Of a DNA stretch of 64,000 nt, positions 16,993-25,452 are shown one piece after another. Origin of the DNA: Alteromonas sp. CI.11.F.A3 (GTDB lineage: Bacteria; Pseudomonadota; Gammaproteobacteria; Enterobacterales; Alteromonadaceae); contig NZ_CP136708.1 of NCBI RefSeq assembly GCF_032925565.1, positions 3,038,001 through 3,102,000 of the forward strand, given 5' to 3'. The notes under the pieces are model-generated. The model saw only the letters and a program-made list of their open reading frames with translations. It did no database searches and was not told where the DNA came from. Each line of letters begins with the position of its first letter. The first letter of the stretch is position 1. A program made the translations under genes and the position numbers.

Positions 16993-19357
16993 ACTTATCG
17001 ATAGCGCAAAAGATTCAGCCTCAACACAGGTTGTTCATACCTCGGTAAAGCATGAGAGCGCGGCTAGGCAGGTTCAAGGAAATGCGAAATACATTGACGA
17101 TTTAGTAGAACCGCAAGGCACTCTGTATGCTGCTATTGGCACCAGCCAGTGCGCGGCCGGTATTATTGAGTCTATGGACTTGTCTGCCGTACGTGCAAGT
17201 GAAGGTGTGGTTGATGTTATTACCATCGATGACGTACCAGGTCATAAAGACATTGGGCCGGTTTTTGAAGGCGATCCTTTGCTGGCCAATGGTGAAATTA
17301 AATTCTACGGTCAGCCGTATTTTGCCGTACTTGCTACCTCAGTACATTTAGCCCGTAAAGCGGCATTAAAAGGTACTGTGCAGGTTATTCCTACAGCCCC
17401 TGTGTTTACCACCGATGAAGCACACAAGCACGAACGCTTTGTACGCCCTACTCATCGCTTTGGTCAGGGTGATGCTGATACCCAACTTGCAAGCGCGCCG
17501 TTAAGCTGCAAAGGCCACCTTTCGATTGGCGGTCAAGAGCATATGTATCTTGAAGGGCAAGTCTCACTGGCTATCCCTGATGAAGATGGCCGTATGAAGG
17601 TGTATACCTCTAGTCAGCATCCTAGTGAAGTACAAAAGCTTGTAGCTGAAGTGCTTGATATTAAATTGCATCATGTGATGGTAGATATGCGTCGCATGGG
17701 TGGCGGCTTTGGGGGAAAAGAAACCCAAGCAGCCCAATGGGCTTGTTTGGCGTCTTTATTAGCTTCTCGCAATCAGTGTGCAGTGAAATGCCGTTTACCC
17801 CGAAGTACAGATATGCACGTGACGGGCAAACGTCATCCTTTCGATAATAGCTTTGAAGTTGGCTTTAACCAGAACGGTAAAATTGTCGCCACAAAAGTAG
17901 ATATTAACGGAAACTGTGGGCATTCCCCTGACTTGTCAGATGCTATTGTCGATAGAGCCATGTTTCATGCTGACAACGGTTACTTTTTAGGTGCAAGCAA
18001 CATTGTAGGTCATCGCCTGCAAACTAACATAGTATCGCATACAGCTTACCGCGGTTTTGGTGGTCCTCAAGGGATGATTATGGCTGAGGCCATGATGGAT
18101 GCTATGGCTCGTAAATTACAGGTAGACCCGCTAACCGTACGTAAACAAAACTTATACGGGCCGGAAACTGGCACTACTACCCCATACGGAATGGAAGTAG
18201 AGCACAACTTACTGCCTGAAATGATAGCGAAACTTGAAAAAGACGCTAATTATTGGGCACGCAGAGACGAGATTACCGAATTCAACCGCAACAGCCCTGT
18301 GATTAAAAAAGGCCTAGCCCTTACCCCTGTAAAATTTGGCATTTCTTTTACCGCAAAGCATTTAAACCAAGCTGGCGCACTGGTACACATTTATACCGAC
18401 GGTAGCATTCAAGTAAACCATGGCGGCACAGAAATGGGCCAAGGTTTGCACACCAAAATTGCCCAAATTGCGGCAAATGAATTTGGTGTGTCGATGGACA
18501 TGATCGAGGTGACTTCCACCCGCACCGACAAAGTACCCAACACATCGCCAACGGCGGCTTCAAGCGGCACAGATTTGAATGGTAAAGCCGTACAGAACGC
18601 TTGCATCACGTTAAAGCAACGTTTAGCCCTGTGCTTTGCAACCGAACTCGGTATGCCAGAGCAAGCCGAAAAGGTACAGTTTACTGCAGGTAACCTAGTG
18701 TTAGGTGAGCACCAAAAAGCCTTTAGTGATTTAGTTCAAGTGGCCTATTTTGATCGGGTTTCTTTATCGGCCAACGGGTTCTATAAAACACCGAAGCTGC
18801 ATTACAATCGTGAAACTGGCGATGGCCGCCCGTTTTTCTATTTCTCTTATGGTGTGTCGGTAAGTGAAGTCTCTGTCGACACCTTAAGTGGTGAGTATTG
18901 CGTTGATAAAGTCGACGTACTTCACGATGTAGGTAACAGCTTAAACCCTGCTATCGATATTGGCCAAATAGAAGGTGCCTTTATTCAAGGCATGGGTTGG
19001 TTGACTACTGAAGAACTAGTGTGGAATAACGATGGTCGCTTAACCAGTGAAAACATGGCGACCTATAAAATTCCGGCCATTGGCGATACACCTAAACATT
19101 TTGATGTGAAGCTTTTTGGCAGAGAAAATGCGGAAGACAGTATTTACCATTCAAAAGCGGTAGGTGAACCTCCCTTCATGCTCGCAATTTCAGTGTGGTG
19201 TGCTTTGAAAGATGCTATTTCAAGTATTTCTGGTTACACCCAAGATCCACAATTAGATACCCCCGCCACGCCAGAGCGGGTGCTTAACGCCGTAATACAA
19301 ATGCAAAAAACAGCGCATTTTCAATCGGATCAGAACACAAAACAGGCACAGCAATGA
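16985..19357 (+). CDS. xdhB: Xanthine dehydrogenase molybdopterin subunit XdhB
   Basis: 790 residues. Molybdenum-cofactor motifs are intact: GGQEHMYLEGQ, MRRMGGGFGGKE, YRGFGGPQGM, GTEMGQGLHTK and the catalytic glutamate in GEPPFMLAISVW. It holds the hydroxylation site of the enzyme. The ATG at 16985 is preferred over the TTG at 16964 because GGGTGGTG lies just before it and the protein then starts MRKLIDSAKD. It overlaps xdhA by 8 bp and xdhC by 4 bp (ATGA). Confidence 0.96.
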   Translation: MRKLIDSAKDSASTQVVHTSVKHESAARQVQGNAKYIDDLVEPQGTLYAAIGTSQCAAGIIESMDLSAVRASEGVVDVITIDDVPGHKDIGPVFEGDPLLANGEIKFYGQPYFAVLATSVHLARKAALKGTVQVIPTAPVFTTDEAHKHERFVRPTHRFGQGDADTQLASAPLSCKGHLSIGGQEHMYLEGQVSLAIPDEDGRMKVYTSSQHPSEVQKLVAEVLDIKLHHVMVDMRRMGGGFGGKETQAAQWACLASLLASRNQCAVKCRLPRSTDMHVTGKRHPFDNSFEVGFNQNGKIVATKVDINGNCGHSPDLSDAIVDRAMFHADNGYFLGASNIVGHRLQTNIVSHTAYRGFGGPQGMIMAEAMMDAMARKLQVDPLTVRKQNLYGPETGTTTPYGMEVEHNLLPEMIAKLEKDANYWARRDEITEFNRNSPVIKKGLALTPVKFGISFTAKHLNQAGALVHIYTDGSIQVNHGGTEMGQGLHTKIAQIAANEFGVSMDMIEVTSTRTDKVPNTSPTAASSGTDLNGKAVQNACITLKQRLALCFATELGMPEQAEKVQFTAGNLVLGEHQKAFSDLVQVAYFDRVSLSANGFYKTPKLHYNRETGDGRPFFYFSYGVSVSEVSVDTLSGEYCVDKVDVLHDVGNSLNPAIDIGQIEGAFIQGMGWLTTEELVWNNDGRLTSENMATYKIPAIGDTPKHFDVKLFGRENAEDSIYHSKAVGEPPFMLAISVWCALKDAISSISGYTQDPQLDTPATPERVLNAVIQMQKTAHFQSDQNTKQAQQ

Positions 19358-20253
19358 AGGCGAGCACCTGGTATGAAGCGGTAGCCCAGTGTCAGCAAGA
19401 CGGTGCGCCCTATGTTATCGTGACGGTCATTAGCATTGCTGGCTCTACTCCCCGTGAAGCTGGCAGCAAAATGGTGGTTACCGATGCACAAAGCATTGAT
19501 ACCATTGGCGGCGGGCATCTTGAGTTCGACGCCATTAAAACAGCTCGGGGAATGCTAAGTTCTGGCGCTAATGCTGGTGCTAATACTGGTGCTAATGGTA
19601 GTCGCAGTGAAAACCATGCCTATAATAATGCCAACACCGAAATACGTTCTTACCCTCTTAGTAGTAAGCTAGGGCAGTGCTGTGGCGGTGCAGTCAAAGT
19701 GTTGTTTGAAGTATGCAATCGACATGCACAGCACATTGCTATTTTTGGCGCGGGACATGTGGCAAAAGCACTAGTGCCTATTCTAGCTCAACTTCCAGTA
19801 CGCATTTCGTGGATTGATAATCGAGAAGACTTGTTTAGTGACCCATTGCCAGCAAACGTCAAAAAAGTGGTAGAAGAAGCGCCTGAAACCGAAGTGCGAG
19901 GCCTTGAAGAAAACACCTGGTTGGTAATATTGACGCACGATCATCAACTCGATTACCGCATTACCGAGCAAGCCTTGAAATACCCTGCGTTGCCCTTTGT
20001 GGGGCTGATTGGTTCACAAACTAAAGCCAAGCGTTTTATTACGAAATTAGAACATCGTGGTTTTAATGAAAGTGATTTAGCGCGCTTAGCAACCCCTATT
20101 GGCGATACTTCAATACCCGGCAAGCGCCCTATTGAAGTAGCGGTGTCTATTGCCTCACAAATTATTCAGCGCTTACATGCTAGTGAGAACAATAATCAAA
20201 ATACTGCCATTACGAACGCCGCGACATTTGAAAATAAGGAACATAATGTATGA
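19354..20253 (+). CDS. xdhC: Xanthine dehydrogenase accessory protein XdhC
   Basis: 299 residues: an N-terminal XdhC/CoxI domain (SIAGSTPREAGSKMVV, TIGGGHLEFDAI, GQCCGGAVKVLFE) and a C-terminal Rossmann domain (IAIFGAGHVAKALVPIL). XdhC binds and sulfurates the molybdenum cofactor before insertion into XdhB. Overlaps with xdhB (4 bp) and uraD (4 bp) show translational coupling. A 12-bp tandem repeat at 19564 adds GANAGANTGANG between the two N-terminal motifs, an insertion not expected in the family. Confidence 0.94.
   Translation: MKASTWYEAVAQCQQDGAPYVIVTVISIAGSTPREAGSKMVVTDAQSIDTIGGGHLEFDAIKTARGMLSSGANAGANTGANGSRSENHAYNNANTEIRSYPLSSKLGQCCGGAVKVLFEVCNRHAQHIAIFGAGHVAKALVPILAQLPVRISWIDNREDLFSDPLPANVKKVVEEAPETEVRGLEENTWLVILTHDHQLDYRITEQALKYPALPFVGLIGSQTKAKRFITKLEHRGFNESDLARLATPIGDTSIPGKRPIEVAVSIASQIIQRLHASENNNQNTAITNAATFENKEHNV
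19564..19599. repeat. 12-bp coding tandem repeat in xdhC, three copies
   Basis: Units start at 19564, 19576 and 19588 (pattern GGYGCTAATNNT) and encode GANA, GANT, GANG. The frame is kept, so the length could vary without inactivating the gene. Confidence 0.8.
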
Positions 20254-20768
20254 CCTTAAACGAACTTAATACCCTATCGGCCAGCGCTGCTACCGATTGG
20301 TTTCAACAAACCTGCGCAGCACAGTCGTGGATTTACAGTATGGTAAACGGTCGCCCTTTTGGTACCGTTAACGAGGTGAAAGAATTTGCAAAAACTGCAT
20401 GGTCAAAATGCGGTAAAGACGATTTTTTAGAAGCCTTTACCGCTCATCCTATGATTGGCGATGTAGATTCGTTACGTAAAAAGTTTGCCAATACAAAAAC
20501 TATTGCTAGTGGCGAACAATCAGGCACGGCCAGTGCATCAGAAGCTACATTGCTTACGTTAAAAGAAGCAAACCAAGCTTATCTGGAAAAGCATGGTTTT
20601 ATTTTCATCATTTGTGCCACTGGGCTGTCGGCTGACGCCATGCTTAGTGCCTTGCAATCACGATTACCCAATAGCACCGATGAAGAGATTCGTAACGCCG
20701 CCCAAGAACAAATTAAAATTACCTTGTTGCGCATAGACAAAGCGTTAACTGCCAAGGATGAACATTAA
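20250..20768 (+). CDS. uraD: OHCU decarboxylase UraD
   Basis: 172 residues of the 2-oxo-4-hydroxy-4-carboxy-5-ureidoimidazoline decarboxylase family. The catalytic histidine lies in FTAHPMIGDVDSLR, and NGRPF and HGFIFIICATGLSADAML are family features. It converts OHCU to S-allantoin, after UraH. Starts in the xdhC stop (ATGA) and ends sharing one base with the uraH start. Confidence 0.95.
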   Translation: MTLNELNTLSASAATDWFQQTCAAQSWIYSMVNGRPFGTVNEVKEFAKTAWSKCGKDDFLEAFTAHPMIGDVDSLRKKFANTKTIASGEQSGTASASEATLLTLKEANQAYLEKHGFIFIICATGLSADAMLSALQSRLPNSTDEEIRNAAQEQIKITLLRIDKALTAKDEH

Positions 20769-21088
20769 TGAATACTTTATCTAGTCATGTATTAGACACT
20801 ACATCGGGCAAACCTGTTGAAGGCATTGCGCTTACCCTTACCTTGCCTAACGGTGAAGTGCTTACCGGTAAAACCGATAACGATGGACGCTTCAACCAAT
20901 GGGGCCAAAAATTTGAAGCCGGCGTGTATACCTTACGCTTTCATAGCCATGACTACTTAATTGCTACGCATGGAAAAAGCTTTTACCCCCATATTGATAT
21001 TGCGTTTGAACTTGAAAGCGACGGCGGCCATTACCATGTGCCTTTGCTTATCTCTCCTTTTGGCTTCAGCAGTTACAGAGGCAGCTAA
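20768..21088 (+). CDS. uraH: 5-hydroxyisourate hydrolase UraH (transthyretin-like)
   Basis: 106 residues, usual for the family. It begins LSSHVLDTTSGKP and ends with the YRGS tetrapeptide that distinguishes HIU hydrolases from transthyretin. Catalytic His and Arg elements (SHVLD, YTLRFH, HYHVPLLISPFGFSSYRGS) are present. It hydrolyses 5-hydroxyisourate made by PuuD to OHCU. No signal peptide. Start overlaps the uraD stop by one base (TAATG). Confidence 0.96.
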   Translation: MNTLSSHVLDTTSGKPVEGIALTLTLPNGEVLTGKTDNDGRFNQWGQKFEAGVYTLRFHSHDYLIATHGKSFYPHIDIAFELESDGGHYHVPLLISPFGFSSYRGS

Positions 21089-21093
21089 TTATA

Positions 21094-22410
21094 ATGCAGC
21101 TTTTTCGTGCGAATATTGCACACTTTCCAACGCCCAGCGCTGCGCCATCTTCCTTTGCACAAGACATTAGTGTTATTCACGATGGTGGTTTAGTAATCGA
21201 TGGCAAAAAAATTATCGCTACTGGCGGATTTACCGCAATGCGTGAACAGTACCCAAATGCAGTGCTACATGACCATAAAGATAGCTGGATATTGCCTGGG
21301 CTAATCGACAGCCATTTGCACTACCCACAAACTGAAAGTATCGCCAGCTATGGTGAACAACTTTTAACTTGGCTGGAAAACTATACTTTTCCTACTGAAA
21401 TGCAGTTTGCGAGCGAAGAGCATGCACAGAAAATTGCCAAGGTCTTTTTACAACAATTGTTAAAAAACGGCACTACCACTGGCTTTGTTTTTTCATCGGT
21501 GCATCAAGGCTGCTGTAACGCGTTATTTAGCGCAGCCAGCGAGATAGATATGGCCATTGTGGCAGGTAAAGTCTGCATGGACAGAAACTGCCCAGCCGAC
21601 TTACAAGACTGCCCAGACACCGCACAAAAAGACAGTGCCGTGTTAATCGAAAAATGGCACAACACAGGCAGAAATCGCTACGCCATTACGCCACGATTTG
21701 CGCCAACTAGCTCTGAAGCGCAATTAGCGGCTTTAGGTGAACTGGCCACCCAATACAAAGATGTATTTGTGCAAACCCACTTGTCTGAAAATAAAGATGA
21801 AATTGCTTGGGTAAAATCCTTATTTCCACATGCTACTGGTTATTTAGACGTTTATGACAAGTACAACTTGGTGCGTCCGCGTTCTGTATTTGGCCATGGT
21901 ATTCATCTTTCTAGCGACGAATGGCAGCGCTTAGGCGAAGCAGAGGCTACTTTGGCGTTTTGCCCCACATCGAACCTGTTTTTAGGCAGCGGATTGTTCG
22001 ATCTGCAAACCGCACGAGCCAATAATGTACATGTGGCATTAGCCACCGATGTAGGCGCGGGTACCAGCTTTAGTATGTTGAAAACCTATGGCGATGCGTA
22101 CAAGGTCAGCCAATTGCGCCATACGCCTATCTGCCCAATCGAAGGGTTTTACTTAATGACTCAGGGCGCTGCGGTTGCGCACAAACTTGATGATGAAATT
22201 GGCAATCTTAACGCGGGTTCAGTGGCCGACTTTATTATTGTAGCGCCGCGGTATGACGAACTCATGGAATTACGAATTAAGCCCAATGCAGAATTTGACG
22301 ATGTCTTTTTTGCACTTAGTATTTTGGGTGATGATCGCGCTATTGCAGAAACCTGGATAAGCGGTCAATGCTGTTATAATAAGAAGGAAACACACTATGC
22401 CATGGCTTGA
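21094..22410 (+). CDS. guaD: Guanine deaminase GuaD
   Basis: 438 residues of the amidohydrolase family. Zinc ligands are in DSHLHYPQTESIASYG, and WLENYTFPTE, QTHLSENKDEI, GHGIHLS and ATDVGAGTSFSML are typical of guanine deaminases. It converts guanine to xanthine, feeding XdhAB. It starts five bases after uraH without a clear ribosome site and overlaps puuD by 14 bp. Confidence 0.95.
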   Translation: MQLFRANIAHFPTPSAAPSSFAQDISVIHDGGLVIDGKKIIATGGFTAMREQYPNAVLHDHKDSWILPGLIDSHLHYPQTESIASYGEQLLTWLENYTFPTEMQFASEEHAQKIAKVFLQQLLKNGTTTGFVFSSVHQGCCNALFSAASEIDMAIVAGKVCMDRNCPADLQDCPDTAQKDSAVLIEKWHNTGRNRYAITPRFAPTSSEAQLAALGELATQYKDVFVQTHLSENKDEIAWVKSLFPHATGYLDVYDKYNLVRPRSVFGHGIHLSSDEWQRLGEAEATLAFCPTSNLFLGSGLFDLQTARANNVHVALATDVGAGTSFSMLKTYGDAYKVSQLRHTPICPIEGFYLMTQGAAVAHKLDDEIGNLNAGSVADFIIVAPRYDELMELRIKPNAEFDDVFFALSILGDDRAIAETWISGQCCYNKKETHYAMA

Positions 22411-23626
22411 TTGGATAAGCTTGTTTGTACGCTGGTTTCACGTCATTGCCGGCGTGGCCTGGATTGGCGCATCGTTTTATTTTGTCTGGTTAGATAATAA
22501 TTTACGTACCCCACCTCAGTGGAAAGAAGATAAAGGTATTAAAGGCGACTTGTGGGCTATACATGGCGGCGGCTTTTATGAAGTAGCCAAATATGCCTAT
22601 GGCCCAGAAAAAATGCCTGAAACTTTGCACTGGTTTAAATGGGAAGCCTATACCACGTGGCTTTCGGGCTTTGCACTTCTGATTATTGTGTATTACTTTG
22701 GCGCTTCAGCGTACTTGATTGACCCACAAGTTAACGATATGTCGCCTACTATGGCGATATCCTTAGGTCTTGGGCTTATATTTGGTGGCATTGCCATTTA
22801 CGAATTTGCCTGCAGAAGCCCGCTGGCTAAATACCCTGTCGTATTTGCGTTATGTTTAGTGACACTTATTTGCGTAGTGACCTACCTGTCAACACAATGG
22901 TTTAGTGGTCGCGGTGCTTACATTCATGTGGGTGCGTTAATTGGTACCATTATGGTGGGTAACGTGTTTTTCAACATCATGCCTAATCAAAGAAAAATGG
23001 TCGCCGCAGTGCAAGCGAAAGAAAGTATCGACCCACAATGGGGTGCGGGCGCTAAATTACGTTCGATGCACAATAACTACTTCACCTTGCCGTTATTGTT
23101 TATCATGATTTCAAATCATTACCCTATGACCTATCAGCACGAGCAAAACTGGTTGGTACTTATTGCATTGATGGCAGCTGCCGCATGGATACGCCACTTC
23201 TTTAACTTGCGTCATGTAGGCAAGACTAAACCTTCAATTTTAGTCACAGGTGCTATTGCTATGCTCGCCATTGCCCTTTGGGTTTCATGGCCGCAAACGC
23301 CAGCCCATATTGAGGTAACTGGCTCTGGGAATGGATCTGTCAATGAAAGTGCGGCTGTGGTTACTGATGAACGTGTGGCAGAGCTTGTGAATACCCATTG
23401 TGTAGGGTGTCATTCACGCACCCCTACTGATGAAATTTTTAAAGTGGCACCGTTAGGTGTGGTGCTAGATAGCTGGGAAGATATCACTCGGTATGCACCT
23501 CAATTAGTAAGACGCACTACCGTGACCAAAGACATGCCATTTTTGAATAAAACCGGCATGACAGAGGAAGAGCGGGCTGAAATAGCAGCGTGGTTTACCA
23601 CTACGCATGCTAATAAAGACAACTAA
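22397..23626 (+). CDS. puuD: Urate hydroxylase PuuD (membrane protein with cytochrome c domain)
   Basis: 409 residues. The first 300 form about eight membrane helices (WFHVIAGVAWIGASFYFVWL at the start), and the C-terminal part is a cytochrome c domain with one heme motif CVGCH at 335-339. This is the PuuD type of urate oxidase, which oxidises urate to 5-hydroxyisourate and passes electrons to the respiratory chain rather than to oxygen with peroxide release. No uricase gene is seen here, so this supplies the step between XdhAB and UraH. Last gene of the operon. Confidence 0.94.
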   Translation: MPWLDWISLFVRWFHVIAGVAWIGASFYFVWLDNNLRTPPQWKEDKGIKGDLWAIHGGGFYEVAKYAYGPEKMPETLHWFKWEAYTTWLSGFALLIIVYYFGASAYLIDPQVNDMSPTMAISLGLGLIFGGIAIYEFACRSPLAKYPVVFALCLVTLICVVTYLSTQWFSGRGAYIHVGALIGTIMVGNVFFNIMPNQRKMVAAVQAKESIDPQWGAGAKLRSMHNNYFTLPLLFIMISNHYPMTYQHEQNWLVLIALMAAAAWIRHFFNLRHVGKTKPSILVTGAIAMLAIALWVSWPQTPAHIEVTGSGNGSVNESAAVVTDERVAELVNTHCVGCHSRTPTDEIFKVAPLGVVLDSWEDITRYAPQLVRRTTVTKDMPFLNKTGMTEEERAEIAAWFTTTHANKDN

Positions 23627-23681
23627 AATCGTTAAGGGCAATGTCATATTGCCCGGCCATACCGATAAATTAGGATCTGTT

Positions 23682-25049
23682 TTACACTACCTTTTGAGCG
23701 CCAGTATGTGTTTTATACTGGCGTTTTTGTTTATACATTGCTTCATCAGCTGCATCTACCCAGTTTTGCGCAGTCACTATGCTTGAATCCCATGTGTGCC
23801 ACCCCAAACTAAATGACAAAGATGTTTTAGTCATCGTCTCACTAGCACCCTTTTTTGCGCCCTGTTGTTGCTCGCCGTTGTTTTCTAATTCATTGTCAAA
23901 TTCTATATCAAATTCAGTTTGCATTAAGCGCTCGTAAAACACCTCTGCATCGGCGTCATCAGAACCGAATAAAAGCACAACGAATTCGTCCCCCCCTAAA
24001 CGCGCAAAACGATCAGTTTCACGTAGGGTGTTTTTCATAATTTCTGAGAAGCTTACTAATGCCTTATCTCCGGCCTTATGACCAAAGGTGTCATTAATAC
24101 CTTTAAAGTCGTTAAGGTCTATGAATACAAGCGTTGAGGGTTTCTGGCCGCGGTTCATTCGTTGTATTTCTTTATCTAACTGAATGAACATCTCTCGTCT
24201 GTTTGATATACCGGTGAGTGGATCGGTCTTTGATAGATACTCAAGTTTAGAAATCGCTTCTAATAATGCTTGCTGTTGCTCTTTTTCATGAGAAACATCA
24301 TCAGCGGTGCCTACCACTAATATCTGTTGATCGTTTTCATCAAACAGTGGCACCCCCCTATCATGAATGTACTTTACCTCTGCGTTACTGGTTTTAATAC
24401 GATATTGTAAATCCCAGCTTTCCAGCGGCTTCGCTTTGTATGCCTTTTCCACTAACAAGCGGTCATCTTCATGCACATAGGACAAAAACGCATCGGGCTT
24501 GGCGTGCAGCTCATATTCGTCACGCCCATAAATATTGCGATAACCTTCGTTGATGTAATGAATACGGGTTAATTCGGGGTTTGCTACCCATACAAAAGTA
24601 TGTGCAGAAAAGGCGGCTACTATCTTGCTGAACAGCGCCTCTGCTTTATAAAGTTCAGATTCAATGCGCTTTTTATCATCAATGTCTTCAACTACAGAAA
24701 TAAAATAATCAGGCTCGCCTTGTTCATCACGTACAAGGGTAACCGTTAACCTAGCCCAAACGGAATGACCTTTAGCATGAATGTATTTTTTTTCTATTGT
24801 GTAAGTATCTATTTCTCCACGAAGTACTTGATGCAGTAGGTATAAATCCTCTTGAATATGTGCGGATTCCGTAATGCTTTGAAAAGACATTGTGACAAGT
24901 GTGGCACTTTCATAACCTAAAAATTCACTTAGCTTACTATTCACGCGAATAAGATCGCCATGTGGACTAACATGCGCCAATCCCACGCCACACTGCTCAA
25001 ATGTTTTTTCGAAAATTTCCTTTTCTCTCATTAGCCCCGCGCTATCCAT
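23682..25049 (-). CDS. Diguanylate cyclase with two PAS domains
   Basis: 455 residues, cytoplasmic: PAS (about 8-130, ending FISVVEDIDDKKR), second PAS (about 140-265, ending VVGTADDVSHEKE) and GGDEF with intact GGDEF at 352-356. An inhibitory-site RETD lies five residues before it. It should make c-di-GMP in response to a signal sensed by the PAS domains. AGGTAG precedes the ATG. An acidic, glutamine-rich insertion (NELENNGEQQQGAKKG) lies late in the GGDEF domain. Convergent with the purine operon, whose terminator overlaps its end. Confidence 0.93.
   Translation of the reverse strand: MDSAGLMREKEIFEKTFEQCGVGLAHVSPHGDLIRVNSKLSEFLGYESATLVTMSFQSITESAHIQEDLYLLHQVLRGEIDTYTIEKKYIHAKGHSVWARLTVTLVRDEQGEPDYFISVVEDIDDKKRIESELYKAEALFSKIVAAFSAHTFVWVANPELTRIHYINEGYRNIYGRDEYELHAKPDAFLSYVHEDDRLLVEKAYKAKPLESWDLQYRIKTSNAEVKYIHDRGVPLFDENDQQILVVGTADDVSHEKEQQQALLEAISKLEYLSKTDPLTGISNRREMFIQLDKEIQRMNRGQKPSTLVFIDLNDFKGINDTFGHKAGDKALVSFSEIMKNTLRETDRFARLGGDEFVVLLFGSDDADAEVFYERLMQTEFDIEFDNELENNGEQQQGAKKGASETMTKTSLSFSLGWHTWDSSIVTAQNWVDAADEAMYKQKRQYKTHTGAQKVV
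23699..23728 (+). terminator. Terminator of the xdh-puuD operon, inside the convergent gene
   Basis: A 9-bp stem (CGCCAGTAT with ATACTGGCG), 7-base loop and TTTTT on the + strand. It lies 73 bp after the puuD stop, within the last codons of the convergent diguanylate cyclase gene. A weaker 7-bp hairpin lies at 23636-23654. Confidence 0.8.
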
Positions 25050-25452
25050 TCACTACCTACTTGCCCTATTTTTTCAACCCAAACCTCAAGTGTAGTCAAT
25101 ATTTCTCTGCTGCGACGGAATATAAAGATATTTTCGCCAATTACTCATGTTATAAGCAGCAAGAAACCAGTTTAAATAGTGCGTATCTTTTTAACGTTAG
25201 GGATTCTGCAAGTGTTTAGCACCAGTGCCTTGCCTACTCATGCCTTACAGGTAGATGTATCAGGTGGGAAATTTCAAAATAGTGAAATAACACATACGAC
25301 CGAGTTATCACCGATTGTGACATTCACAATAGAAAAAGCTCACCAACATATTGTGATGAGCTTGTATTTAACGAAATGCCTTACGCATTGTTAAATTGGA
25401 AAGGAAAAATACGGTTAGGCGCTTGTTCTTTATAACGCTGAGTGCCAGAACA
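25050..25452. other. Intergenic region, 403 bp, with a doubtful short reading frame
   Basis: Upstream of the PAS-GGDEF gene and downstream of the cytochrome-like gene. A GTG frame at 25179-25394 would encode 71 residues with a signal-peptide-like start, but it has no ribosome site. A stem with AAGCTCA/TGAGCTT arms lies near 25337-25364. Nothing else was recognised. Confidence 0.4.
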
